Of a stretch of 64,000 nt of DNA, positions 47,211 through 59,186 are shown one piece after another. Position 1 is the stretch's first letter, and each line of letters begins with the position of its first letter. The notes under the pieces were generated by a model. That model did not search any database, was not told the DNA's origin, and saw nothing but the letters and a program-made list of their open reading frames with translations. The stretch lies in the NCBI RefSeq assembly GCF_037963145.1, contig NZ_CP150144.1:62001-126000 (forward strand), in the 5' to 3' direction. Source of the DNA: Oceanobacillus sp. FSL K6-2867. GTDB lineage: Bacteria; Bacillota; Bacilli; Bacillales; Amphibacillaceae. The translations under genes were made by a program, and so were the position numbers.

Positions 47211-49508
47211 TTATACTTTCATTTCTGCCAAGTAATCCATACAGCTCTGTATCCACCTTTTCAATTCTTCATAATTTGAATAGTATAACTGCTTCTCAAT
47301 ATCCGCTCTATTCAACCGTTCCTGATACAGTTTCGAGTCACTTAAATCCTTTTTCATCGGACTCGTTTCCACCTCAATAACTCCATTTTCTATTTTAACA
47401 AATCCTAGTTCAAAAAACACGTTTGAAATAAAGATAATTCGCTCCTTGCTCCAGCCTTTATGATTCATGATGGTTTGAAGCTCGTTTTTTAAATCAAGCA
47501 CTTTTCGTTTTCGCACCAGAGCATAGAACCAAACGAATTCTTCCCTCGTTGGAAAAGCTGATAAGTATGCACTTTCTTCAATATAATAACATGCATATAT
47601 ATTTACTGGCTTTGTTTGCCGAATAATAGCTTTTAATTGTTCAAGGTTAGCTGGCAGATCATAAATATACAGTGTTTGCTTTTCCTCCAATGCTTGAGTA
47701 GGGGCATCAAAGGTGATTTGCTCAATATCTGAATGGATGCGCTGAATTGATTTTGCAATGACCAATGCGTTATCCGTATCAAAAGGAACGGTACGATTCT
47801 TTTTTCCTCTGTAATCAAATAACTGCCATTCATCAATTTTCATATCCTGAATAAGAAACTGCGCTTTGCGATTTCCGTTCCACTCGTTGATACCAAGTTC
47901 CCCAGCTATTGATAGTACTGCGTTTGGCGAAATATACTCGTACAATTCCCCCATGCCAAACCCTATACTATCTAACGACTGACCATCTCTTTTGAATAGA
48001 AGCTTTAGATGATTTTTTGCACTGCCAATCTTTCTGGCATCTGCTGGTACTTCCTTCAATTCAAAAATTGGTTTAGGGTTCTTCATGCCAAATGGTGCGA
48101 GTTTATTAATTTCTTGGACAAGTTCTTCATTAATTTCTTCTGTTTTTAGCTTTGCACTAATTTCAATTTCTTGTTTAAAATCTGATTCGGTTAGCTCTTC
48201 GTTAATAAAGGCGTCTAGCTTCTCTTGTACAAGCGGAAGGTTCTCAATTGGAAATGTCATTCCCGCAGCCTGCGAATGGCCTCCAAAATGAGTAAATAGC
48301 TCTCTAATCCGCATGCCATTTTTGAAAAAATCAAATGCAGGTATACTTCTCGCTGAACCTTTAACAGCATCCGATTCTGGCTTGACTGTTAAGACAATTG
48401 CCGGCCGATCATATTTACGAACTAATTTGGACGCAACAATTCCAAGCACGCCTTCATTCCATCCTTCCTTTGCAACGATAATTACATCATGCATTAAAGT
48501 GGATTCCACAATTTGCTGTGCTTCTTGGAAAATGTCATTTACAATCTTTTTGCGTTCATTATTTATCCCATCTATTTCTTCGGCCATTTCCTGTGCAACT
48601 TCATCATCTTCTGCCAATAATAATTGAACTGCTAAATCTGCATTTTCCAGTCGTCCGACAGCATTAATTCTTGGACCGATCAAGAAACCGACATCTTCCT
48701 CAGTTACATTTCCCTCAATCTTACAAACTCTTTTAAGAGCTTTAATTCCTGGATTTTGAGATATTGTTAATGCATGGAGTCCATAAAATGCAAGTACTCT
48801 ATTTTCATCAACGAGCGGTACAAGATCGGCTATTGTTCCAATTGCTACAAACTCAAGCAAGTGCTTTGGAAAATAGCCAAGCAATGTTTGTGCAAATTTA
48901 AATGCTACACCGACACCTGCAAGCTCGTGAAATGGGTAGCTTTCTGAACACTTCGGATGAATAATTGCATAGCAATCCGGTAATTCTTCCTGTGGCTCAT
49001 GGTGATCCGTAATGATTAAATCGATTCCTAATTCTCGTGCAACTTGCGCTTCGTTAACAGATGCAATTCCCGTATCTACTGTAATAATTAACGTAAACCC
49101 ATTTTCTGCTGCTGCTTTAAACGCAGCTTCATTTGGCCCGTACCCTTCTGTAAAACGGTTTGGTATATAAAAATCACAATTTGCCCCAAGTTCTTCCAAG
49201 GCTTTTATTAGTACTGTAGTTGAACTGACACCATCTGCATCATAATCTCCATAGACTAAAATTTTCTCATCGTTATCTATCGCTTTATGTACACGTGCTG
49301 CAGCAATTTCAATCAAATCAATTTTAATTGGATTGTGTAAATTTTTAGTATCAGGTGATAAAAATTTTCTTGCTTCTTCAATACTTGTAATACCTCTTTG
49401 CTGCAACAGTTGTTTAACGACTGGAGTACCTGCAAACGAATCATCTTCCCAATCCCCTGCTGCTCCGTGTAATGCTGTATATTTCCAAATTGCTTTACTC
49501 TGTAACAT
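47211..49508 (-). CDS. recJ: Single-stranded-DNA-specific exonuclease RecJ
   Basis: 765 residues. DHH motifs: VYGDYDADGVSSTTVL, TVDTGIASV, ITDHHEP, and DHHA1 with GGHSQAAGMTFP. C-terminal extension typical of Bacillus RecJ. A 5'-3' exonuclease in repair. AGGGGTGA lies 4 bases before the ATG. Confidence 0.97.
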   Translation of the reverse strand: MLQSKAIWKYTALHGAAGDWEDDSFAGTPVVKQLLQQRGITSIEEARKFLSPDTKNLHNPIKIDLIEIAAARVHKAIDNDEKILVYGDYDADGVSSTTVLIKALEELGANCDFYIPNRFTEGYGPNEAAFKAAAENGFTLIITVDTGIASVNEAQVARELGIDLIITDHHEPQEELPDCYAIIHPKCSESYPFHELAGVGVAFKFAQTLLGYFPKHLLEFVAIGTIADLVPLVDENRVLAFYGLHALTISQNPGIKALKRVCKIEGNVTEEDVGFLIGPRINAVGRLENADLAVQLLLAEDDEVAQEMAEEIDGINNERKKIVNDIFQEAQQIVESTLMHDVIIVAKEGWNEGVLGIVASKLVRKYDRPAIVLTVKPESDAVKGSARSIPAFDFFKNGMRIRELFTHFGGHSQAAGMTFPIENLPLVQEKLDAFINEELTESDFKQEIEISAKLKTEEINEELVQEINKLAPFGMKNPKPIFELKEVPADARKIGSAKNHLKLLFKRDGQSLDSIGFGMGELYEYISPNAVLSIAGELGINEWNGNRKAQFLIQDMKIDEWQLFDYRGKKNRTVPFDTDNALVIAKSIQRIHSDIEQITFDAPTQALEEKQTLYIYDLPANLEQLKAIIRQTKPVNIYACYYIEESAYLSAFPTREEFVWFYALVRKRKVLDLKNELQTIMNHKGWSKERIIFISNVFFELGFVKIENGVIEVETSPMKKDLSDSKLYQERLNRADIEKQLYYSNYEELKRWIQSCMDYLAEMKV

Positions 49509-49564
49509 GATTTCACCCCTGACTAATCTATTATACTAGAGACCGTCAGGGGTAGCAATTAGAA

Positions 49565-49882
49565 TTATTTTGTTTTCGGTAGATCGCTTCTTTTTTTACG
49601 CTCAATTGTTTGACCATTCTCTTCTAATTTTGCAATCATTTTTGTGTTTTCGGCTTTTAATCTTTTAAGCTCCCGCTGTATACGATAAATTCGTATTGCG
49701 CCTACGGAAGCCGTTATAATCCCGCCCATTAACACAGAAAATAAAATTACAAGTATTAACGGGGATTCCTGTGTCCAGAATAAGTAGTTTACCTCGACAG
49801 CATCCACATTTGTAACAGCAAAGACAGCTACAATAATAACGAAAATAATCGATAAAATAACATAGGTTTGTCCTTTGGTCAT
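49565..49882 (-). CDS. LapA-domain membrane protein (YrvD-like)
   Basis: 105 residues with two membrane helices (about 6-24 and 41-63) joined by NVDAVEVNYLFWTQES, the LapA/DUF1049 pattern, and a basic coiled-coil tail. Between secDF and recJ, as in B. subtilis yrvD. Function is unknown. Confidence 0.88.
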   Translation of the reverse strand: MTKGQTYVILSIIFVIIVAVFAVTNVDAVEVNYLFWTQESPLILVILFSVLMGGIITASVGAIRIYRIQRELKRLKAENTKMIAKLEENGQTIERKKRSDLPKTK

Positions 49883-49948
49883 ATTTATTCCCCTCCTTAA
49901 TTTCTATCTATATTGTTAGAGTACCCTTTTTTCGTATGCTTCAACCAA

Positions 49949-49996
49949 TTAAAAACAGAAATCCCTTGTCTATAAAACAAAGACAAAGAATTCCTG
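49949..49996 (-). terminator. secDF terminator
   Basis: On minus, GAATTCTTTGTCT pairs imperfectly with AGACAAGGGATTTC and is followed by TGTTTTTAATT, right after the secDF stop. Confidence 0.75.
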
Positions 49997-50001
49997 CTCT
50001 A

Positions 50002-52254
50002 TTATACCTGTGGTCCATCTACTGCTTTTTTCTTTGTGAAATCTAGTGGTTTTTGTTTTATCGACTTCCCACGCCATATAAGCCACAGCTGAGAAGCTAA
50101 CAATAAGGAAGAATAAGTTCCTGCAACAAGCCCAATTGCTAATGCAAATGCAAAACTTGCTATGGAGGAAGCCCCGAATACTAAGAATGCAATTACTGCA
50201 ATAATGGTAGTAATCGACGTATTCATCGTTCTTGTAAAGGACTGTATAATACTAGTATTCACGATGTTTGTAAGCTCTTTAAAGGATTTTACACGTTTCT
50301 TTTTACGAATGTTTTCCCGAATACGATCGAAAATAACGATCGTATTATTAATGGAGTATCCAACAATAGTTAAAATTGCAGCAACAATGGTAATATCAAA
50401 TTCGATTTGTGTGACGCTGAATATGGCAAGCATGAAAAACACATCATGTAAAAGTGTCAGTAATGCCGTTATTGCAAAGAAAAGTTCAAATCGAAATGTG
50501 ACGTAAATTATCATGAAGATTGATGCAATCCCAACTGCATAGATAGCATTCTTCACGAGTTCCTGCCCTACAATTGGCGAGACAACGCTTATACTAGGCT
50601 CATGGCCATAGCGTTCATTAAAATAAACGCGAACTTCTTCCGACTCAGTATCTGTTAGGACACTATCAAATCTTGCAACAGCAAGCTCACTGTTTTCACC
50701 GGAAAGGACGATTGATTTAACTTCATGTCCTAGCTCTTTAAATCCTTCTTCTACCTCTTCTTCATTCAGGCTGTTTTCCGAAACAACCTCAACTCTAGAA
50801 CCACTTGTAAAATCAACTCCAGGATTAATCTGAAATACTAAGATACAAATGGAGCCTAAGATGATAAGCACGGATGTTCCGATGAAAAATTTATTACGGT
50901 GCTGCACGAAATTAACTTTCCGGTTAAAAAGAGTTGGTTCAGTTTGCTCATCCGCAATATCTCCTATGTGTTTCTTCCTCACTCCGAACCATGTTTTTCG
51001 TTTTGTAAGGAAACCACTTTGCACCCAGAACCCAAGTAGAATTCTTGTTCCTAGAACAGCTGTTAAAAAGCTGATCAAAATACTAATGATTAACATCGTT
51101 GCAAAGCCTTTTACTGAGCTTGTCCCAAAAATAAACAGTACGACAGCAGCAATAATTGTTGTTAGGTTTGCATCCAGGATGGTCATAAAGGAGCTTTTAT
51201 TGCCTGCTTTAAACGCTGCTTTAACAGATTTTCCGGTTCGTAATTCCTCTTTAATTCGCTCAAAGGTAATAACATTCGCATCAACTGCCATACCAACCCC
51301 TAAAATAAGGGCAGCAATACCGGATAATGTTAAGACACCATTTAATAGCTCAAATACTAATATAACTAAATAAATATAAAATGCTAAGTTAATGGTTGCA
51401 ATGAAGCCTGAGAATCGATAGAAAAACAGCAAGAACAATACGATTAATCCAATTCCGATAGCTCCAGCAAAAATCATTTGGTTCAGCGCCTGCTCTCCAA
51501 ATTGCGCTCCAACTGAAGTTGAGAATATTTCTGTCATATGCACTGGGAGTGAACCGGAATTAATGATATCTGCTAATTGTTTCGCAGATTCAACTGTAAA
51601 ATCACCACTGATCATCACATTTGTTGTATGTAAAGGCTCACTGACATTCGGAGCAGATACAAATTTCGGCTCACTTTTTGATGCTTCTTCTTCATATGAA
51701 TCGCCTTCTTGAAAATCCATCCATATGACAAGCTTGTTGTCAGGAATATTCATTTGGCTAATCTGTGTTGTTACTTCACCAAACTTTGCTGCATCCTTTA
51801 ATTCTAGAGTTACAATTGGAGCATTTGTATTTGGGTCAAAATCCTGCTTAGCACTGCCCTCTTTTACGTCCGTACCATCTAGTAGCTCTTGGTCGTTAAC
51901 ATCTCGAAAGGACAATTGAGCAGAAGTTGACAGCATATCTCTTGCCTCTGACTGGTTTTCAATTCCTGCCAGCTGGACACGAATTCGGTCTTCACCCTCA
52001 ATATCAATAACTGCTTCACTTATTCCTAAACGATTCACACGATCATTTAATGTTTGAACCGTCCCCTCCATTAAGCCTCTCGTTATTTCCTGACTGCTAT
52101 CAACAGGTTCTACTTCATAAAGGACCTCAAATCCACCTTGAAGATCCAAACCAAGATTTATATTTTTTGTAATTCCTGGTACCGTTGTTCCAATCGTGAC
52201 TGCTAAAGCAATAACAACCAGAAAAAAGGCAACGATTCTGCCTCTCTTTTTCAT
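50002..52254 (-). CDS. secDF: Fused protein translocase subunit SecDF
   Basis: 750 residues, twelve membrane helices. The SecD half (NLGLDLQGGFEVLYEV, AAKFGEVTTQISQM, GAQFGEQALNQ, MAVDANVITFERIKEELRTG) and SecF half (NPGVDFTSGSRVEVV, YSINNTIVIFDRIREN) carry the RND-type motifs for proton-driven late protein translocation. A single SecDF polypeptide is typical of Bacillus. It follows comN on minus. Confidence 0.98.
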   Translation of the reverse strand: MKKRGRIVAFFLVVIALAVTIGTTVPGITKNINLGLDLQGGFEVLYEVEPVDSSQEITRGLMEGTVQTLNDRVNRLGISEAVIDIEGEDRIRVQLAGIENQSEARDMLSTSAQLSFRDVNDQELLDGTDVKEGSAKQDFDPNTNAPIVTLELKDAAKFGEVTTQISQMNIPDNKLVIWMDFQEGDSYEEEASKSEPKFVSAPNVSEPLHTTNVMISGDFTVESAKQLADIINSGSLPVHMTEIFSTSVGAQFGEQALNQMIFAGAIGIGLIVLFLLFFYRFSGFIATINLAFYIYLVILVFELLNGVLTLSGIAALILGVGMAVDANVITFERIKEELRTGKSVKAAFKAGNKSSFMTILDANLTTIIAAVVLFIFGTSSVKGFATMLIISILISFLTAVLGTRILLGFWVQSGFLTKRKTWFGVRKKHIGDIADEQTEPTLFNRKVNFVQHRNKFFIGTSVLIILGSICILVFQINPGVDFTSGSRVEVVSENSLNEEEVEEGFKELGHEVKSIVLSGENSELAVARFDSVLTDTESEEVRVYFNERYGHEPSISVVSPIVGQELVKNAIYAVGIASIFMIIYVTFRFELFFAITALLTLLHDVFFMLAIFSVTQIEFDITIVAAILTIVGYSINNTIVIFDRIRENIRKKKRVKSFKELTNIVNTSIIQSFTRTMNTSITTIIAVIAFLVFGASSIASFAFALAIGLVAGTYSSLLLASQLWLIWRGKSIKQKPLDFTKKKAVDGPQV

Positions 52255-52313
52255 TAATTTGGTGCCTCCTTTTATACCAATAACAATTCCGATATGTATA
52301 TGTAAATTTTAGT

Positions 52314-52616
52314 TTATTCTTCTGTCGTATCTTCTGCTCCGGTTAGCGCAGCAATCGAGGCCATCAAATCCTCGTTTTGATAAGAGCTTAATGTTAAATA
52401 GCTTAGGTACGTATTGGATGCCATATGAAAAATATCCTGAACGACTTCATAGATTCGTTTATCAGGTTCACCCTTCCAAACCTTTTTTACAAGACAATTC
52501 CAAACATCATCAGGTGTTGCCTGCGAATATCCCATCATTTCCAGTTCATCCGCTTTACTTTCCAAAGCTGGTTGAACGACCCGCTTCCACTCGTTAACGC
52601 CCTGTATTAATTCCAT
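52314..52616 (-). CDS. comN: Post-transcriptional regulator ComN (YrzD-like)
   Basis: 100 residues, all-helical: WKRVVQPALESKADELEMMGYSQATPDDVWNCLVKKVWK...AS-TYLSYLTLSSY. The B. subtilis ComN controls comE mRNA and localises at poles and septum. Position before secDF is conserved. Name by synteny and family recall. Confidence 0.82.
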   Translation of the reverse strand: MELIQGVNEWKRVVQPALESKADELEMMGYSQATPDDVWNCLVKKVWKGEPDKRIYEVVQDIFHMASNTYLSYLTLSSYQNEDLMASIAALTGAEDTTEE

Positions 52617-52651
52617 GTTATCCCACCAATTCCTATCCTATACTTTTTTAG

Positions 52652-52826
52652 AGGTTGTTCAAAAAGTCAGGTAAAAATGACACACCGAAGGGGACCTACT
52701 GCTAAAACCGCCTACGTCCTGTAGGCAACATAGAAGTCAGCACATCTTGTGTTAGCCCGGTACTGGGAGCTACGCCGCCTCGCCTCAAACTTCTCGGTTC
52801 TTTTTATCCTTCTTTTTCGAACACAC
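52652..52826. repeat. MITE-like element with GTTCAAAAAG-type ends
   Basis: About 175 bases. Left end GAGGTTGTTCAAAAAGTCAG and right end CTTTTTCGAACACAC are imperfect inverted repeats over about 35 bases, and the inner part holds GC-rich palindromes (CCTACGTCCTGTAGG; AGCCCGGTACTGGGAGCT). No ORF. This matches an intergenic repeat type that I recall from halotolerant Bacillaceae, by memory of pattern only. It separates comN from spoVB. Confidence 0.6.
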
Positions 52827-52914
52827 ACTATTAGCTTGTCATGCTTTGTCCACTCTTTAGCATATATATCATTGTATAGTAATTTTTATTATTTGAGAAG
52901 GCGGGTCGATTAAA

Positions 52915-54465
52915 ATGACCAAACAAACATTTTTACAAGGGGCAATCATCTTAATCATTGCTGGAATGATTACTCGCTTTATGGGATTTATTAACCGGAT
53001 TGTCGTTGCAAGACTAATGGGAGAAGAAGGTGTTGGCTTATATATGATGGCTCTTCCAACACTCTTTTTAGTTATGACATTAACACAGCTTGGCTTGCCG
53101 GTTGCAATATCCAAACGTGTAGCCGAGGCAGATGCTGCAAATGACCAGGCAAAAGTAAAAAAAATTGTTGTAATATCGCTCATGATTACTTTTATCTCGA
53201 GTATCGTATTTACAATTGTAATGGCTATTGGCGCACCATACATCGCTTCTACCTTGTTAACGGACAGCCGGGCGATGCTCCCAATTCTCGCAATTAGTCC
53301 TATTATTCCAATCACAGCTATTGCAGCTGTACTGAGGGGCTATTTCCAAGGGAAGCAGAATATGAAGCCGCAAAGTTATGCCCAAGTCATTGAGCAGCTT
53401 GTAAGGATTACCTGTGTTGCGTTTTTCGTAAATCTTTTACTTCCATATGGCATTGAATATGCTGCAGCCGGTGCAATGATCAGTGTCATCATTGGTGAAT
53501 TTATTTCCTTAATGTATATGATCTATTCATTCAAGCGCAAAAAAACATTAAGATTGAGACATCGTTTTTTCTCTTATCTACAATCAAGTAAAAATGTAAT
53601 CAAGGAACTGCTTTCCATTGCTCTACCAAGTATGGGAAGCAGAATGATTGGATCCATCTCTAACTTTTTAGAACCGATCCTCGTTGTTCAAAGCTTAGCA
53701 ATAGCGGGGGTTGCAAGTGCTATAGCCACGAAGCAATATGGAGAACTGACAGGATACGTAATGCCATTGTTATTTCTGCCAACCTTTATTACACATTCTC
53801 TAGCTGTTGCACTTGTACCTTCAATCGCTGAAGCCGAAGCAAAAAAAAATACGTCCTTGATTCATTACCGGATTCACCAATCAATCCGCATCTCATTCGC
53901 ATCTGGAGGTATTTCAACCGTTATCCTATCGATATTTTCCGTACAATTACTTACATATATGTACGGAACAGGGGATGCCAGTCATTACCTAGTTCTGATG
54001 GCCCCATTCTTTTTACTGCATTACATTCAGTCACCGCTTCAAGCTGCACTTCAGGCACTCGACTTAGCTAAGCCTGCCATGTGGAATAGTCTATGTGGAG
54101 TTGCACTAAAATCAGTTGTATTAGTTATCCTCGCCTCCAACCCGAACTTTGGAATAAAGGGGGCTGCAATTGGATTATGTACGGGTGTTGTCTTAGTTAC
54201 ATTATTGCATTTGGCAGTACTGAGAAAAGTAATTAACTATTCTATTCCGCTGATAGATATTTGCAAAATGATTATTCTGCTTGGTTTAACCTGGTTGTTT
54301 GGCAGCTTCCTTAAACGTATCTATGAAACAATGGAACCGCATGTAATTCTTTTCTTATCAGTTTTATTAGTACTCGCAGCCGGTTATATCATTCTTCTAT
54401 TTGTATTAAAATTTATTACAAAGGATGAATTAAGGCAAATACCATTTTTCAATAAAAAGAAATAA
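52915..54465 (+). CDS. spoVB: Stage V sporulation protein B (MOP-family flippase)
   Basis: 516 residues, about 14 membrane helices, polysaccharide/lipid flippase of the MATE/MurJ superfamily, needed for spore cortex. Opening QTFLQGAIILIIAGMITRFMGFINRIVVARLMGEEGVGLY is typical. GAGAAGG lies before the ATG. In the yrv region it follows the comN-secDF block but on plus. No clear sigma-E promoter could be fixed. Confidence 0.96.
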   Translation: MTKQTFLQGAIILIIAGMITRFMGFINRIVVARLMGEEGVGLYMMALPTLFLVMTLTQLGLPVAISKRVAEADAANDQAKVKKIVVISLMITFISSIVFTIVMAIGAPYIASTLLTDSRAMLPILAISPIIPITAIAAVLRGYFQGKQNMKPQSYAQVIEQLVRITCVAFFVNLLLPYGIEYAAAGAMISVIIGEFISLMYMIYSFKRKKTLRLRHRFFSYLQSSKNVIKELLSIALPSMGSRMIGSISNFLEPILVVQSLAIAGVASAIATKQYGELTGYVMPLLFLPTFITHSLAVALVPSIAEAEAKKNTSLIHYRIHQSIRISFASGGISTVILSIFSVQLLTYMYGTGDASHYLVLMAPFFLLHYIQSPLQAALQALDLAKPAMWNSLCGVALKSVVLVILASNPNFGIKGAAIGLCTGVVLVTLLHLAVLRKVINYSIPLIDICKMIILLGLTWLFGSFLKRIYETMEPHVILFLSVLLVLAAGYIILLFVLKFITKDELRQIPFFNKKK

Positions 54466-54500
54466 GAAAAAGACACTTGTTACCGAGTGTCCTTTTCTTA
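54465..54500. terminator. Bidirectional terminator between spoVB and the permease gene
   Basis: AAGAAAAAGACACT and AGTGTCCTTTTCTT around a short loop. It overlaps the end of both converging genes. Confidence 0.85.
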
Positions 54501-55790
54501 TCCCATGTAAGGAACTAAATATCGAATGTAAATATAAACCGTTGAAACAATTAAAGACAGGACGACAATGACAATTCCGTACTTCATAAAGCGCAGAAAG
54601 GAAATTCTCTGTTGATCCGCCTCTGCTAATCCAGCAACAACTACATTAGCTGAAGCACCTACCAGTGTTGCATTCCCGCCTAAACAAGAACCAAGTGCCA
54701 ACGCCCACCAAATCGGATCTAAGTAAACCATTCCATATGTTTCAAATTCGTTGATTACCGGGATCATTGCAGCTACAAAAGGAATATTATCGATGAATCC
54801 CGAAGCTAAACCAGATATCCATAAAATAAGCAGCGTGGTTTCCACATAGTCTCCTTTTGTTGAAACAACAATTAATCTAGCTATTTCATCAATAACACCT
54901 GCATGCTGCAAGCCTCCTACGATTGTGAATAAGCCAATAAAAAAGAATAGTGTTACCCATTCGACCTTTGATAATATCTCTTCCGTTTTTAACTCTTTCT
55001 CTGTAAGCAATAATAATAAAATTGCTCCCGTTAATGCAATTGTGGTCATTTCAATATGCACAATAGCATGTAAAATAAAACCTGTAATTGTCATAAGGAG
55101 AACAGCGACTGATTTATATAGTATAGGAGACCGTACTAGGTTTTCTTTTGCTTCGATGGAAAGAAGCTCGGTTACATTCGGCTGATATGCACGGAGCCTT
55201 TTTTTGAATAAAAGATAACTAATCACAATAAGCAGCATTAATAAAAATAAGGCTACTGGAGCAGTGTGAACGAGAAAATCCAGGAATGTAAAATGCTCTA
55301 CCGCTTGTCCAATCATGATATTCGGCGGATCGCCAATCAGTGTTGCTGTTCCGCCAATATTCGAACTGAAAATAATCATTAATAAGTAAGGAAATGCAGG
55401 GAGCTTCAGAAGCTTTGTTATCTTTAGCATTACCGGAACAAAAATTAAAACCGTTGTTACATTATCCAAAAAGGCAGATCCTATTGCTGTTAGCAAGATT
55501 GATCCGACCAGTAAAAACATTGGATCTCCACGTACACTTTGTGCAAATCGGATAGCTATAAACGTGAACAGGCCTGTCTTTTCTGTAATTGATATCAGCA
55601 CCATCATGGAGAATAGCAATGCGATTGTATTCCAGTCAATATAGTGGAAAAATATATCTTCTGTTGTATAGATTCCTGTTAACAGTAAAAGCGCTCCCCC
55701 CGACAGTGCAGCTGTGGCACGATTAATTCGCTCGGTCATAATAAAGAAGTAACTGACAATAAAGATTATAATTGCAAATATGACATCCAT
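54498..55790 (-). CDS. ArsB/NhaD-type ion permease
   Basis: 430 residues, about eleven membrane helices. Two homologous halves: FLDNVTTVLIFVPVM with GGTATLIGDPPNIMIG, and GFIDNIPFVAAMIPVI with GGNATLVGASANVVVAG, the ion-transport signature of SLC13-like/ArsB-NhaD/P-permeases. The substrate (arsenite, Na+/H+ or another anion) cannot be fixed by sequence. In B. subtilis yrbG lies here. The permease is convergent with spoVB. Confidence 0.9.
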   Translation of the reverse strand: MDVIFAIIIFIVSYFFIMTERINRATAALSGGALLLLTGIYTTEDIFFHYIDWNTIALLFSMMVLISITEKTGLFTFIAIRFAQSVRGDPMFLLVGSILLTAIGSAFLDNVTTVLIFVPVMLKITKLLKLPAFPYLLMIIFSSNIGGTATLIGDPPNIMIGQAVEHFTFLDFLVHTAPVALFLLMLLIVISYLLFKKRLRAYQPNVTELLSIEAKENLVRSPILYKSVAVLLMTITGFILHAIVHIEMTTIALTGAILLLLLTEKELKTEEILSKVEWVTLFFFIGLFTIVGGLQHAGVIDEIARLIVVSTKGDYVETTLLILWISGLASGFIDNIPFVAAMIPVINEFETYGMVYLDPIWWALALGSCLGGNATLVGASANVVVAGLAEADQQRISFLRFMKYGIVIVVLSLIVSTVYIYIRYLVPYMG

Positions 55791-55937
55791 AGCAGCCCTC
55801 TTTCAACATAATTTGTTCACATTAGAAACCTGTCTACTAGCATTGTATGCATGGAAAAATATAAATATTTTCTTCTAAATAAAATTTGTCCGAATAAAAT
55901 GGACATAAGCGGACAATCATGAGAGGAGAGAAGGAAA

Positions 55938-56318
55938 ATGCAAAGAACTCAACTAACTGCATTGTTGTATGGTTGGATCGTAGTATTTGGGATTATTCTG
56001 TTGTCAAGTGTGGTCTTAGCTCTCGTTTTACAATTTACAGCTTTTGATGAGCCTGGATTAAGATGGGCTACATTAATTGTTGGGCTGCTCGCTTTATTTC
56101 TAGGCGGAATTACTGCCGGCGCGAAAGGAAAATCAAAAGGATGGCTGATTGGCGGAACAATTGGTTTAGGATTTACATTATTGATTTTTTTAGTGCAGTA
56201 TTTAGGATACCAGCAAGGATTTTCACTGGAGCAATCACTTCATCATTTAAGCTTTCTAGCTGCTGCATTATTTGGTGGAATTATCGGAGTTAATTTGATT
56301 GGCGGTCAAGTTGAATAA
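55938..56318 (+). CDS. yrzE: YrzE-like TIGR04086 membrane protein
   Basis: 126 residues, four membrane helices (about 10-30, 42-58, 67-85 and 100-120) with GGITAGAKGKSKGWLIGG between the second and third, typical of this Firmicutes family of unknown function. GAGGAGAGAAGG precedes the ATG. The divergent neighbour is the permease gene, and it converges with yajC. Confidence 0.9.
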   Translation: MQRTQLTALLYGWIVVFGIILLSSVVLALVLQFTAFDEPGLRWATLIVGLLALFLGGITAGAKGKSKGWLIGGTIGLGFTLLIFLVQYLGYQQGFSLEQSLHHLSFLAAALFGGIIGVNLIGGQVE

Positions 56319-56339
56319 GTATGCTGTACTGTTAAATTC

Positions 56340-56384
56340 AAATAAAAAGAAGTTAATGCAATTGCATTAACTTCTTTTTATTTT
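56340..56384. terminator. Perfect palindromic terminator after yrzE
   Basis: AATAAAAAGAAGTTAATGCA and its exact complement form a 20-bp arm palindrome with almost no loop, flanked by T-rich sequence on both strands. It can serve yrzE on plus and perhaps yajC on minus. Confidence 0.85.
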
Positions 56385-56491
56385 ATCGTCTCTTATGGAC
56401 CCTTTTATTTAATTCTATGTACGTTCATACATAAAGCATGTATCTGTATAAGCCAAAGACCTATGTTCCTCAGCTTATAACGTGGATACAC

Positions 56492-56764
56492 TTACCCTTG
56501 TTTCACTTCGCGAACTGCTGAACGGTCATACGTAAGCTTTGCACCATCATTCGTAATAAGAACGATTGTACCCTCATCCACTGCATGAACCTTTGCGTGC
56601 AGTCCGCCAATTGTTACGATTTCATCGCCTTTTTGCAGATCACTTTGCATTTCTCTTACTTGCTTCTGACGCTTTTGCTGTGGTCGGATAAGCAGGAAAT
56701 AGAAAATAACAAACATCAAAATAATTGGTGATAATGAAACGAGCATTTCCATGTATATATTCAC
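56492..56764 (-). CDS. yajC: Preprotein translocase subunit YajC
   Basis: 90 residues with one N-terminal membrane helix (about 9-27), RPQQKRQKQV, and the YajC body DLQKGDEIVTIGGLHAKVHAVDEGTIVL. Accessory to SecDF. Situated after tgt as in many bacteria. Confidence 0.97.
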   Translation of the reverse strand: MNIYMEMLVSLSPIILMFVIFYFLLIRPQQKRQKQVREMQSDLQKGDEIVTIGGLHAKVHAVDEGTIVLITNDGAKLTYDRSAVREVKQG

Positions 56765-56783
56765 CCCTTTCTAGTTATAAGAA

Positions 56784-58968
<2,185 letters not shown>

Positions 58969-58989
58969 AATGAAACTCCTTACTGTATC

Positions 58990-59181
58990 TTAACGGAATC
59001 GACCGAAAATGAAAAATAGTAGCGATAAGATTATACTAATTACTATTGATGTCACAATTGGAAAGTACATCGTAAAATTTCCTTTTTTAATCACAATGTC
59101 CCCCGGTAATTTACCAATAAACGTCCAGATTAATCCTATTATGACTAATAGAATACCAATTATGATAAAAAGCTTACCCAT
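58990..59181 (-). CDS. DUF2905 membrane protein
   Basis: 63 residues from the ATG at 59181, 10 bases after GAGG, which itself overlaps the ruvB stop. Two membrane helices (about 3-20 and 38-60) with LPGDIVIKKGNFTMYFPI between, the DUF2905 signature. Unknown function, conserved between ruvB and queA. Confidence 0.92.
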   Translation of the reverse strand: MGKLFIIIGILLVIIGLIWTFIGKLPGDIVIKKGNFTMYFPIVTSIVISIILSLLFFIFGRFR

Positions 59182-59186
59182 ATTTA

